Below are positions 11,831 to 23,900 of a stretch of 64,000 nucleotides of DNA, one piece after another; position 1 is the stretch's first letter, and each line of letters starts with the position of its first letter. This stretch comes from Dermatemys mawii (lineage: Eukaryota; Chordata; Testudines; Dermatemydidae). Location of the stretch: the NCBI GenBank assembly GCA_007922305.1, contig ML677334.1, forward strand, positions 19,929,991 to 19,993,990, in the 5' to 3' direction. The notes below the pieces were generated by a model. That model searched no databases, was not told the DNA's origin, and was given only the letters and a program-made list of their open reading frames with translations. The translations under genes and the position numbers were made by a program.

Positions 11831-13967
11831 TGTATGAGTTGCATCTGTTGTTGCTACTAGTCTGTAAAATTTCTAGTGGGTGCCATAATGAAACATTTAC
11901 AGTGTCCTGTATAGTACCTAGAGAAAGTCTTTTTCTAGTGAAAGATACTAATCTTGTTTAGTCCTTTACTAATATGGAAAAGATTACCCAGAAATGAGCA
12001 TTTCAAGGTCCCTGGTGATTTTTCTCCAAAGAAGAATTTAACCTTTTCTCTCTTTGATGCACTTCCTTTTTTCTTTTCCTTTCTTTTATCCTGGATGCAG
12101 TACTGATCTTCACATGTTAATTGACAGAACCCTGGCTTTAACAGAACCACAATACGATAGCCAGCATTTTCACAGCCTCTTTTATCAATTTATTCTTGAT
12201 GTAGAAATAATTTGAGCTTCTTCTGGCACCCTACTTAACTGAGAAGGCTTCAAATTAGTTTTGTACCCAATCTTATTGATCTTCCTTCATTTGCAATTTG
12301 TGTATTTGTTCATGAAAAGTAAAATCTCCACTTTGTTATAATTCCCCAAGCATCTTCACAAGAATGTATCCCCACCGGTGAAAGGTTCTGCCTGTGCCAG
12401 TTTTGAGGTAGACCGTGTCCTTTGAAAGAATGTAACAGGTAAATGGAGAGAGAGTGCAATGTACTCTTTCTGAAGGGGAAATTTTTAAAATTGTGTCAAA
12501 GGGTTGAACTTAACAGCTAGAGACAAATTAGTAATTTTACCACGAAATACCAATCTGCTGAGTGTTCAGGAAAGTGATGTGAGTATCAAGGTGAATTTTC
12601 TGTTGTTAATGGGATGGGCAGCTGCTTTAATGTGCACGTAGCTTTACATCAATAAAATAGAAATAAAAATTGCATCTTATTGTAGTCACAGAATTCTCTT
12701 TAAACACATGTAGTTTCATTTACCATGGGAAATCATCATTTGCATTTGCCACTTTAGTTCTGTCTTACAAATTAGGAAACATAGGCTCCTCTTAACTACC
12801 TGGTAGCAAATTGCGATTAGAAAATCAGCCACATGTACCTTCTCCCTCCTTCCCCTTCTAAGGCCGGGAGTGGGAGTGGGCACATAATTGCTTTCAAACT
12901 CTTGTGTCTAATCCAGCAAAAGCAAATCATGTCTAAAGACAGCAACTAATGAGTGGTCTGATCATAGATATAAAAATTAAATGGAAGTATGTTAACTTTT
13001 TAAGTTCTAAAAATAATACCTTGGTATTATCAAGATGATTTAGAACTGGTTCAGCAATGCCAAAAGTTCTAAGACAACTGCTGACACTGAGTTGGGAAAG
13101 TACCTGTTCCTTCATAATAAGTTTTTGCAAACTGATGAACATCCTCATCATCATCTGATTTAAGCAAAGCTTGCTTTAATCATAGCCTGGGTAAATTAAC
13201 CACTTTTTTTGTGTGTATGGTGCTTTCAGAGAAAAAGTTCTAATCTTAGCTTACTTTACATTTTGGTCCCTTTGAATCAATGACGTCTGCAGTGTTTTTG
13301 GATGGTGTTTATGTTGGCTTGTGTTTATGTAGAATAAAATTTTCTATCACTCTCACTTCCAGTTAATTTTATGTGAGCCATGCTGAAAGTAAGGAAAATA
13401 AAATAATAGGAAGTTGGTCTGGTTTCCTGCAGGAAACCAATGTAGATGAAATTGGTTCTTGGAATGAACCCACAGCAGTCTGGGAAATACTGACAGAGAA
13501 GACCATTTTTCTCAGTCGTAAACAGTGAAGATTATGACTCATGAGTAGGTCACTGAGAGGCTGATTTGATCTTATGCTGGACAAAATGAGAGATGAATGA
13601 CTGAAATTTGCTAGTTATTGGAAACAGCAAACTTAACATGATATCATCAGAGTAGGAACAAATTATCCAGTGTGTAATCCTGCCTGTTTTCATGAGGGAT
13701 GGGGTTTATAACTTCTACGGAGGCTGTTCACTTCAGAGCTGCAACGATAGTAGTTTAATCTTAAATTCTGTTCTTTAGACACTGCTGTATCATGAATCGT
13801 CACTACTAACCGTGCAAGTTATTTTTTTTTCATTTGGGTAGAATTGATGGAGGTCATTGGTTACTGTGCATTGACTCCAAAAGCCAAGCACAGAATAGTT
13901 GGTTTTAGGTACATGCTTGATTAACTGAAACCCGTTATCTGAAACTCCCTGCTAGAGTCACTGACAA
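11831..13967. other. Intronic stretch, nothing recognised
   Basis: Ordinary AT-rich intron sequence. Frames are 73 codons or fewer, with no motifs. No repeat ends seen. Confidence 0.5.
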
Positions 13968-14227
13968 ATGCCATGTCTACACTACCACTTATGTTGGCAA
14001 AATTTATGATACTCAGGGGTTTCACCGGCATAAATTTTGCTGGTATTAGTGGTAGTTTGCACAGTGCTGTGTAGGCAGGAGAGTTTCTCCTGCTGACGTT
14101 GTTACCTCCTGTCATTGGAGGTGATTTGATTATGTTGATGGGAGAGCTCTCTCACTTTATGCTGAAGTGGCTACATGAGAGATCTTACAGCTGTGCCACT
14201 ACAAGGTCTCTAATGTAGACATGCCCA
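13968..14227. mobile_element. hAT-like MITE
   Basis: Terminal inverted repeats: 'atgccatgtctacactacc' on the left, against 'atgggcatgtctacattag' read from the right end on the complement. The interior has the family's 'tcaggggt' and 'gtgccactacaa' segments. Non-coding; the minus-strand frame over it is a shadow. Confidence 0.75.
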
Positions 14228-14580
14228 TAAACTCATGTACTTTAAAATCTGTTAACTATATTCAAAATTCCTTCAAATATCCAAAACCTAGATTGAGTGA
14301 ATTTGTTTAATGCCATTCCCTCACACCATTTGTCTAATTGAAAGGGTAATGCATATTCACCTGTGTGTGTATAGAACAGTGCACAGCATCTTATATCAAT
14401 TTTAGGCAAATATAATTATGAACATTATTAATTGCACTAAGAAACCACAGTGCAGTATTAACTGAAGGTATTTTACTGTTGCCATCTTAAATTAATCAAA
14501 CAGGTGTATACTCTACTGATAATAGAAATGTAGTAAGCAAAGAACAGCATAACACTGATCATAGAGTAGGAGTAGGAGAA

Positions 14581-14748
14581 CCAGTAGGAGAACACTTCAG
14601 TCTCCCTGGCCATTCTATTACAGACTTGAAGGTGTCAATTTTAAAACAGAAAAACTTCCAAAACAGACTCCAAGGAGAAGCTGCCAAACTGGAATTAATT
14701 TACAAATTGGACACTATCAACCAAGGATTAAACAAGGACTGTGAATGA
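14581..14748 (+). pseudogene. C-terminal remnant of a Penelope-like GIY-YIG/RT polyprotein
   Basis: An uninterrupted frame of 55 codons ending in TGA, without its own start codon because the element is 5'-truncated. It begins Pro-Val-Gly-Glu-His-Phe-Ser-Leu-Pro-Gly-His-Ser and later has Thr-Ile-Asn-Gln-Gly-Leu-Asn-Lys-Asp. The pattern EHF-x-x-x-x-HS-x-x-D followed by a terminal GLNxD is what I know from the end of GIY-YIG endonuclease regions in Penelope-like retroelements. The TGA falls shortly before the expected end of the family protein. It is a fossil without independent function. Confidence 0.7.
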
Positions 14749-14991
14749 CTTAGTTATTGCACTAATTGAACCTGTTTCCCTAGTTAAGTTTCCTTCACAC
14801 CTTCTTGTCAACTGTCAGACATAGATCCACTTGATTATCACTACAAAAGGGTTTTTTTTTCTCCTGCTGATAATAGCTTATCCAAATTAAACAGCCTCTT
14901 AGAATTGATATGGTAATTTCCAACTTTTTATGATTTCTGTGTATATAAATGCATCTTACTTCTGTGCGTTCCATTCTATGCATCCGATGAA

Positions 14992-15019
14992 GTGGGCTAT
15001 AGCCTACGAAAGCTTATGC
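14992..15019 (+). ncRNA. Hammerhead-ribozyme-like core in Penelope-like tail (copy A)
   Basis: 'ccgatga' (14984-14990; the hammerhead consensus is CUGAUGA) is followed by a hairpin 'gtgggc-tata-gcctac', then GAAA (15008-15011) and a mini-hairpin 'gc-ttat-gc' (15012-15019). That is the order of conserved box, stem II, GAAA and short stem III in hammerheads. The first U of CUGAUGA is C here and the expected cleavage dinucleotide is TG, so this copy is probably inactive. The call is by pattern only. Confidence 0.35.
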
Positions 15020-15084
15020 TGAAATAAATTGGTTAATCTCTAAGGTGCCACAAGTATTCCTTGTTTTCTTTACTGATCATAGAG

Positions 15085-16133
15085 AATTCTGTCTCATATT
15101 AAACAGCTTAAAGTTAAATTCAGATGTTGTATAGAGGGATGCAACTGCTTTGTTTATAATGGAGCTAAGTTTTGCCCAGTTACTCTGAGTCTGAATGTGG
15201 TCCCTTTATTGTACTTGCTGTAATCAGTAGGAGATGACTTATTATGGGCTGTTGGCAGTGATTATTGGTGTCTGTTGCCAAAACTGTTGTCATAAAATAT
15301 ATAAGATGTGAAAAAAATGGGTTGATGTATTGCAATCAGGGTGCCTAATGTTTGCAACACAGACACGTTGGCAGCGTGCCAGTGGCCCTACTGTTAGATC
15401 TTATTTGTATATAAACTAACTTTTAAAAATCCATAATACATGCCCATAACCACAGTGTTTGCTGATACTTGTTTTTTACCTTGCAAGATAAAAACAAATA
15501 GTTTATTGTTTTTGTTCAACAATGATAAAACCCTGAAGTTGGTCAGATTTTTTTAAACTGCAGTTGGTGAGAGAGGATGGATCAGGGCTACATTTTATTA
15601 CTACGTGATCTGCATTTCACACTGTGCTTGAACATTGGCATTCTACTCCTATAATGCCAAAATATCAATCAAATAATAATATGCATCACTCATAAAGCAG
15701 TTTTTGTTTAGAGAGCTCAAAGTAATTTAGAAACCTTGTCCTTATTTTGTAATGGGGAAACTGAGACAGTAGGAAAGGTTAAACAACTTCCTGTATGTGT
15801 ATAATCCCTGTTTTCTGACTCTTTGGCCTACCCTCTGTCCATTGAATCATACTGCCCCCCAAATGCTGTGAGCTGGGAAGAATCAATATGTGAGTAGACA
15901 AGAGGAATACTTCAAAGAGTTGTCCTCTGGTAACAGATTTTATTCCATCTGGAGCAGCATCTCTGTTGTGGCTCAGATTTACTAATGCTTTGCTAGATTT
16001 GAATATTTTGACACAGGGCCAGTGTTTGCTTCTAATGATCAGAATATAAAGGTACCCCCAAAATATTGTTTAGCTGAAATATTTTATGCAGTAGAAAAAG
16101 AATTCACAGTACATTGAGGAATTTCAACATTAT
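15085..16133. other. Intronic stretch, nothing recognised
   Basis: No exon, element end or RNA gene was found between the Penelope-like insertion and the MITE cluster. Confidence 0.5.
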
Positions 16134-16214
16134 GGGCCTGATTCTACAGTAACTGTTGAAATCAATTTGTTACATTGGTGTAAAGCTTGTGTAAATAAGA
16201 ACAGAATCAGGCCC
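16134..16214. mobile_element. Short palindromic MITE ('gggcctgattct' ends)
   Basis: An 81-bp unit with perfect 12-bp terminal inverted repeats, 'gggcctgattct' and 'agaatcaggccc'. It belongs to a very common sauropsid group of tiny non-coding elements with 'gatcctgcaa' or 'gattctgc' ends. Related units are at 16888, 17764 and 52494. Confidence 0.7.
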
Positions 16215-16887
16215 ATTGCTTTAAATTTGTTTGTTTAGCATAAAATTTCAGTGGGTTTATTTCAGCTCATGTAGTTCTAAAATGCTGATTGTTAATATAA
16301 GGTATTTTTTTGTAGTTGACAGAATTTTTCACTCAGAATTTAATACCACGTTATTGTAAATATTGTGCAGAATTGCACATAATGCAGAAGTACGTATATA
16401 CTTTGATTTTCTTTTCATGCAAATTGGATTAATTTTTAATGCTTGAATGCCTAAACACCAATATTCATTTCTCTGAGTGGAAATGTGTAGTTGGTTTGTA
16501 GGCTCATGCTGATATTTACTATCTATGTCAGTATTAGAATTAGCACCACCTGAGTAATTTTTAATGTTAACTGACCGTAAAACATGATCATTCGAGGTAT
16601 AAATTCAGAATATCAGGCAATTAAATAACATTGGTCCATATTTGTTTGGAAAAAAGAATAACATGCTACCAAGCTAAAACACTTCCCTTGAAATGTATTG
16701 TATCAGAGGAATATATGTCTACAACACATAGGAAATATTTGAAAATGGATTTATTTTACTAAAACATATAGGTACTAGAATACGTTTTTTGTAAATTCTA
16801 CTGATGATAACAGAAGGGTTGGCATTTATACAGTTCAGTAATCAGGTGGATTAATTTACAGTCCTTTTAAATTAATTTTCTGGTTCA

Positions 16888-16965
16888 GGCCCTGATCCTG
16901 CAAACGCTTACTCAAGGTCTTAGTTTTAAGCATGTGAGTAATCCCATTGAAGTAATAAAATTTAT
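16888..16965. repeat. Half copy of the 'ggccctgatcctgcaaa' MITE family
   Basis: The left terminus 'aggccctgatcctgcaaac' is followed by 'taagcatgtgagtaatccc' and 'attgaagt', the usual left half of this family. The mirror-image right half is missing or decayed. Confidence 0.6.
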
Positions 16966-17763
16966 ATGATATGATTGATTCTAATACCTATCTGTTTTCT
17001 TAAAATAAACCAGTTTTAAAAATACCTCATCTGTACTGGGGATATGTATTACTCTCACCGTGTAAATTTAAAAGGCCGTATTTTATCTTGGTAGCTTCTG
17101 GATTTTTTCAAAACCAACATTAATCAACAACTTTAATGCTTATATTACTTCTTCATTTGGTATTGTAAAAGCAGCAGTTTGACCACTGAACAGTGAAACA
17201 CTCATTGTAAGAAAATCTAGTTCAATTAATGGACAAGAATAATGCCACCACTTTATAGACTTTAAGAATTTCATGGTTAGGTTTTATAGAATATTTTACT
17301 GTATCACAAGTTGGTATCAAATTATCTTTAATTTTGAGTGTGAGGGAGTTCATTTGATCAGCTATGAAGGAGAGCCCACTTCTGGCTTTTGCAGCAATAG
17401 GAACCTGAATGCAGACGGCTTTGCTGTAGGGATCCTGCTAACCAGGATAGGATTCTATAGAGTTGGCCAGGGCACCACAGTATGGGGCATACTTTGCTAC
17501 ATCTCTTTGCCAAACCACTGTGCTTAGCTACCATCTGTTAGCTAGCCTAGCACTGACTTCTCGCAGCAGTTTGTGCTTCTTGTTTCTTGAGGAAGTGGTG
17601 TGTGAGCCATTTCATTATTCAGGACTACCTCTTAACACTTTTGTGCTAAAAAGGATCCTGCTCTGCTGCTTCACAAGAGGAATACAATCCTTGCATTACC
17701 TCTCATGAGCCTCTCCTTTCTGCACCAGCCAGCGGCTTAATCTTTTAAAGTGCTGAATACTCT

Positions 17764-17870
17764 AGTCCTAATCCAGCAAAGCATTTAAGCATGTGCTTAA
17801 CTTGAAATTGGTGGGATTACTCAGGTGCTTAAAATTAAGCACTTGCTTAAGTACTTTCCTAGATTGGGGC
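17764..17870. mobile_element. Palindromic MITE of the 'ggccctgatcctgcaaa' family, diverged
   Basis: 'cctaatccagcaaagc', 'taagcatgtgcttaac' and the mirrored 'ttaagcacttgcttaag' through 'gattggggcc' give a decayed hairpin-like unit of about 107 bp. Non-coding. Confidence 0.6.
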
Positions 17871-19469
17871 CACAATATTGGGCTCTTGAAAGTCAGAGCC
17901 TCACTATTGCTGAGGGAAGAGTAGGACTCTCAGTGTTCCTTTTTGAAAATTTTTGTCATTTTGCCTATGTCTAGCTTCAAAACTCTCTCATTACACTTCA
18001 GAGCAATCTAATTCAAATGTAAAGCTATTTAAAAAATCCTTTATACGCACATAATAATTTACTTGGGGGTAGGGTTGAGGAACACTATGAAAATCATATT
18101 ATACCTGTTCAAACAGATTGTTTTCTTTTATTAAGTCTAGGAGTAATTGTAATTTTGATAATAGGTAGTGATGTTTGGAATTTCTCTTATAATTAGTAGA
18201 CCACACGAAATATATTTGTTTGCATTTTACACCATCAGTCCAGTCGTAATAGCTGTGTGCGTCGGCTAACCTAAACTAAATATAAAACCAAAACTATTTT
18301 TAGTAACTCAAATATAATTGTCACATGACTTGACCAGATTAATGTAATTGTTAGATAAATATACATGTTGTGTCTGCTAATATTATAAATACATGCAAAT
18401 GAATAATGGGATTATATGATGAGTTCCAGTAGTATATACTAAGAAGAATATGTTGATTTCTATTTCTTTAGCAAATACAGCGTTACCAAATACTTCACTT
18501 TGTGATCTGAAATAAGTACTTTTCAGGCCAAGCACATTGGGAGCCAAATTGAGGCAACATTTTTATGAACACAAATGGACATGTTTTAGTATTGCAAAAA
18601 CCTGTGAAATGACCTGTTCGTGCCGTCTCCCCTCCCTCCCACCACCTACCCCACCTAAAACCCCCAAATCAAATCCTCTTCTTACCCTCTTCCCCCAACC
18701 CTTCACTGTAACTATTTTTCCTCGTATGGAAAAAAATACTAGAGATTATATGATTTTTTGATCATACTGATTTCCTTTGTATTGCACATATTTATAATTT
18801 GTTAGGTTTTTGCTTTTTCAGTCTCTGATCTTGTTGTTTTTCATGTGTCATTGTGTGATAAGCACTAAGCAGATTACCATCAATACGTTATTTTAAAGTA
18901 TCAGAAAAGAGATCAGGTGAAAAATGAAACCTGATAATTTACTGAATACTTGTCTTTTTCACACCTCTGATAAGACAAAGCCCCGAAGCAAAACTCTTTC
19001 ATGAGATTGGATTGTTAAATAGCAAAGAGTGTAAGTATTGTGATCAGCTAGCTGAAAAGATTATACACTTCATTGTATGTTAGTTAGTTGTAAATTCAAC
19101 AGTTGTTGTCTTTTTTGCAAAATATTTTGTAAATGCAAGTAAAGGACTTTTTTCATTAGCTCCCCTCTTGTGCAATACAGAATATATAGAGGACTACATA
19201 CTTTGTATGAATGAAGTGGTCCTTATCTTTATGATCTTGATGACTGATAAACTATGTACTTAATCTCCTGCTTTGTGCGTTATTGGTATTTTAACATTCC
19301 GGGGTGAATTCTGAACTCAGTTATATTGTTGTAACTGAGTAATATAGAGTAACAACTGATGCCGTAGAATTACATTGACCTGCAGTGGCATTGAAGCAGG
19401 TTTTCATCAGTATGACTGAAATCAAAATCTGGGCCCTTATTAAATCTATGTAATTGCTGATGGATGGTA
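17871..19469. other. Intronic stretch with a pyrimidine-rich tract
   Basis: A C/T-rich run at about 18620-18720 ('ctcccctccctcccacc') is the only notable feature. It is not followed by an exon-like frame. Confidence 0.5.
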
Positions 19470-19477
19470 TTCTAGCA

Positions 19478-19818
19478 CAGGGGTCTCCAAACTACAGCCC
19501 AGGGGCTGTATCCGACCCGCGGCTTCAATTTGTCCAGCCCTCCAGCTGAGCAGGCACGCCAAACAGGCACATGGAGAAGCTGCCGCTGCCCCTGCCCCTC
19601 CGCGAGATGCTGCCGGCAGCCCCATGTGTGGAGGGGAGAGTGCCCCCACGGTAGCTGCCAGAGGAGTAAAGGGGGAGGGGCACAGCAGCGGGCAGAGGAG
19701 CAAATGGGGGATTTTGCATATATTTGCATATATTGAATTTTTTCACAGTCGCTTCGGCCCATGAAGCCTCTTCAAAAATCTAATATGACTCTTGTCTCAT
19801 AAAGTTTGGAGACCCCTG
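19478..19818. mobile_element. Non-autonomous hAT element, 341 bp, with 8-bp target duplication
   Basis: Terminal inverted repeats 'caggggtctccaaact' and 'agtttggagacccctg' are perfect over 16 bp. The 8-bp target duplication 'ttctagca' is identical at 19470-19477 and 19819-19826. The interior is GC-rich (19500-19690). Frames on both strands here are composition artefacts. The clean ends suggest a moderately young insertion. Confidence 0.92.
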
Positions 19819-20917
19819 TTCTAGCATAATTAAAAAATTCAAATTTTGAAAGCATTGGCATATATGTTTTAAAAATTGAAAATGAGTTATGTATACATTC
19901 TCTAAGATCTCAAGTGGAAAAGGTAGTTACATTTGGATTGCCTTTAAAAGTAATGATTTTTATGATGTACATTTGTTTTATTTTAAATAGCCCAAATTCT
20001 GTTTTAAATTCATTTAAATTTAGAGAGAGGAAAAATGCAAGTTCTGTAAAGGTTTCTGTATTTTCTTGGGAAGTAAGTAAATGTCCCTTAGTACTTTTCC
20101 TTAGGACAGCTGGTTCAGTGGAAGGTGAATTTGATGGAAAGAGAAAGAAAATAGTGATGGTGTTTCTGGCATATTTCTTCTGTCAAATAGATGGCAGCAG
20201 AGTGTTATAGACAATGGAGCAGTCCAGTCCTGTAGCTGTAGTGAAAGAATGGTGACATTGCAAGCTGACTTCTATCAACTGCAGCCTGGTATAACTTGTA
20301 GTTAAACATAAAATAAGAAAGAAAGCTACCATTGACAATGCAGGAGCATAGAGGCTGAAGAAGGGTATGAGATGCTATAAAGTTCTGAATTCTGGAATAG
20401 TCCCAGGTGGGAAAACTTAATCTTTTAAGGTATGTCATCCTCTCATGCAACATGACTGAAATCAGCTAAAATAATACGCATGTCAAAATAAAATGACAGA
20501 AAAAGAAAGTATTTCAGAAGTTGCAACGGAAAGTAATGAACTGCTGCTTTGGGGTACTCTAGAACTTGGCCTGCATGCCTATTTTTTAGTTAAGCAAGTT
20601 AGAGAGAGGAAATGTCAGTCCTCAGATCAGGCAAGCATTCTTTGGGAACGTTTGCTCAAATGTCAGCATTTTTTAGAAACAGATCTGCAGTCTGTTATGC
20701 CCCATCCCAAAATTAGATTTGCCATTAAAAGGGTTCAAGTACTCCATGCGTCTTCAAGATAAGTGGTTAATTAATTAAAGTGGTGCAGTGTTTTAATTAG
20801 CATTCATTAGCTGCAAACTTAATGGGTGTACAAGAGGTGTAGTAATCAAATATATTTGATGTATTCAATATTTTGTCTGAATCTGGAGCTTTTAATAGAA
20901 TTACCTTCAAAACAGAG

Positions 20918-20988
20918 GATGAAATCCTGGCTACATTGAGATCAACGGTAGTTTTGCAATTAACTTCAACGAGGCCAGGATTTTTCAC
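20918..20988. mobile_element. Short palindromic MITE ('gaaatcctgg' ends)
   Basis: 'gatgaaatcctggc' is mirrored by 'gccaggatttttcac', with 'ttgagatcaac' and 'taacttcaacg' inside: an inverted-repeat unit of about 71 bp. Relatives at 45362 and 52194 share the same ends and the 'cattgaagtcaatg' core. Confidence 0.65.
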
Positions 20989-23900
20989 TGACCGTGAGGA
21001 AATTTTGGAGCCTATTGGTCAATTTCAGCCCCAAATTGTTGTCTTATGATATGATTGTAAAAGTAAAGATACAATCTGAATTATGAGTATTTAGTTTCAA
21101 GATTATTGTGGCTTCATTGTACTTCAAGGTTTGGAAAAAATCAACACAGGACAATCCTAGTGCTACCAAACCTAGAAAGGACTTTATTTCTGATAACACT
21201 GTATTAATACTACTGTTCAGGGTAAACATGTGCCACACCATTTATTTTCCTGCTGTACCCTACATGGTTTAGTTTCCATAAAGAGAGTTCATTGTTACAA
21301 AATTGCTGTCAGAAGTGCATATAACAATTCAGTAAAGGCACTATCTGGCAAGTCTTTTTTATCACAGAAACTGATTTCTCACATGTTTTTCTTCCTAAAT
21401 CTAATATCCTAAGAATCCCTACTCCCATTCAACAAGTTAACCCTTCCCCCCATTTAATTTCTCATAACTAATAAAGGCATTTTCACTCTGAAGTGTGTTG
21501 CAACTCACTCTAGCTGTTACAGCTAAGTGAGACTAGAAGGGAGTGTAGTTTCCAACTGTGTAATGTAACAGTGCAAAAATTAATAATCCTGACTGTTGAT
21601 GTTTCAGCTTTGATTAAACTGCTGTTGGTGACACAGTATGAGTGGGCCTGTGTGATTTTTTTTAAATGCTTTTATAAAATGAGGTGTTTTGACAGTTTTA
21701 ATAAAAATGCTAAAGTATCATATGTACTGTATGTAATTCATGTTATGTCAACAGTGCTAAAACATGGACAGTATACAGACTACATACATAAGTACTTTAG
21801 CTATGCAATAAAAAGATTATATTCTATTCCTTTCTTTTAACTTTCTGTATTTAGCATCGGATTCATTAAGCATGCCACGTTTTACAAAGAAATCTTCTGG
21901 TTTTTGCTTTCAAATGCACTTCTGAGGACATTCCAAATTAACAATAGTGCTTAGAAACATACCATGTTTGTTTTGTGACTTTTATGCTAAAAAGCATAAC
22001 AATCCTGTTCTAATCACTCTAAAAGGAAACCTGAGTAAGAAAAAGCATGCACTGAACATACACAATTCAGTTAATAGAACAAAAAAATGGGAAATTCTTA
22101 AGATACATTAAGCACATTAAGAAAATTCTTTCTGAAGGTATTTCACCTGACAGCCTTTTGTATCTTCAGAGTAAAATGCTGCAGGACCCTCCTTAGGCAA
22201 AATCCCATTGAAGTTAGTGCTATTTTTTTGAACAAGGACTTTATCTTGAAAGATAGTATTTAATTTTCTAAAATCTGAAATACTACTTCTATATAACACT
22301 TTTTAAAAAAGTATCAGTATATTTTTTTCTTCTTACAATACTCCCTTTCCCCTTCCCCTTATGCTGATTAATACTAGGTTCATTTTCTGTGTTCATAGTA
22401 TGGTCAGATATGTCTGATTTGTGTACCTTTTTGAAGCATAGATATATATTCATCCCTTTTATTTTCCTTATCAATGGAAGAATTATGGTATAACTTTTTA
22501 AAATGAGTCTGTGTACTTTTAATGCAAGTGGAATAGTTGAAATAAAATATTTTACCTACTAAAAATGGTTCTGCAGATTTGTAATGCTATGAGATATCAA
22601 TACGGTTACTGCAAAAAAATTCATTTTTGTAGTCCAAACTATCATACTCTGGGACACATTCAAGATTATGGAACCTGTAATTATGAAATGCCATAGGTTC
22701 AGTAGTGAGAGCACAAATATTTTATGAGGGGTAATTACATTGTTGTAATAGTGAACAGGCAATAGTTTCACATTTTTTTCTTTTCTAATAATATTTTAGA
22801 AAGTGAAAATTAAAATACAGCAGTTTTATATCAGAAATTGCAAACTTATAATGGTATATCGCAATGATGATTTTTCTAGTTTCATCACATTTTTTAAAAC
22901 ATTAAGGGTAGACATAGGCTGTGCAACTTACCCATATTGTTAAAAACAGTTTAGAAATGAGACAAATATAATTATTCATTCCTTGCATGATCTTTGAACT
23001 TCAGTGTTAGCTTTGTATTGTCTTTTTTATTCAATAGCAGTGATCTTGAATTGATATGTGTAGAACATTGATTTTAACCACGTTTACAAGTTTGAAATGC
23101 AAATTAACATTACAAATTATTTCAGTCCATAATAGTTTAATTTTTGAGTAATGTTTATCAATAAAACTGTCTGAATCAAGAATCAGTAAATCATTTGAAT
23201 ATAAAACTCCTAAGATTTAAAAAGAAATAAATTATAACTGCTTTCAATGATTGTATATTGTACCACTATGAAATTCAGCATGCAGGAATAAATGAGGAAT
23301 CAACAGGAGTATTGTCAAATACTTTATGAAATGGTAAGGGATTAGATCCCATGAGCAACAGAGTGCTGTCAGCTCCCATTGAAGAATTAGGCTTGGAAAG
23401 AGAAAAATATCTATCAGTGTGTATACTGTGATATACTCTTTGATTTGAACATGTGTTAAGTAATAAGTTGGCTGAAAAACATCATTTGTTAATGCAGCTC
23501 AATCAGTTGTTGCTTGAGAAACTCCATGCTCCCCAAATCTCCCTGCATTTTGTCCTTCTTATATTTCACATCCTTGTGCCATCGAAGAGGAGCTGTATCA
23601 AATATCTCTGACCATATCCATTGACTTCAAAAAGAGTTTGACCAGAGTAAGGACTTCAGGATTGGATCATTACTATATTTTCTTCCTGGTTCCTATTTTT
23701 ATCAGTAATAATGACTAAAGGCATTCTCCTGTGTTTCCATGTATTTTAATTAAGTATTTAATGAATATATTGATGTGAATATTTTCACTGCAAATGTGTT
23801 TGCTGAGCTGCATTTTTCTTACAACTATGTGACATTAAGTAGTGGCATTTTCATTTTAGACAGGCATTCTTGCATGATGTTGTCTCTTGGTGGTGCAATT

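Larger units (their letters stand above)
14567..15071 (+). mobile_element. 5'-truncated Penelope-like retroelement, 505 bp, with 13-bp target duplication
   Basis: A perfect 13-bp direct repeat 'actgatcatagag' flanks the insertion at 14554-14566 and 15072-15084. The body begins inside a coding region (see 14581-14748), continues through a 3' untranslated part, and ends with the hairpin segment 'gtgggctatagcctac' (14992-15007) followed by 'ctctaaggtgccacaag'. This tail is an abundant turtle and sauropsid repeat. I call it Penelope-like because the coding piece matches the C-terminal part of the GIY-YIG endonuclease region of those elements. The alternative is another retroelement sharing that tail. 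Confidence 0.78.

Noticed and set aside
20493..20762. An 89-codon + strand frame with varied, protein-like composition
   Set aside because: No recognisable domain, no promoter or splice context, and it lies in an intron. A comparative search would be needed to revive it.
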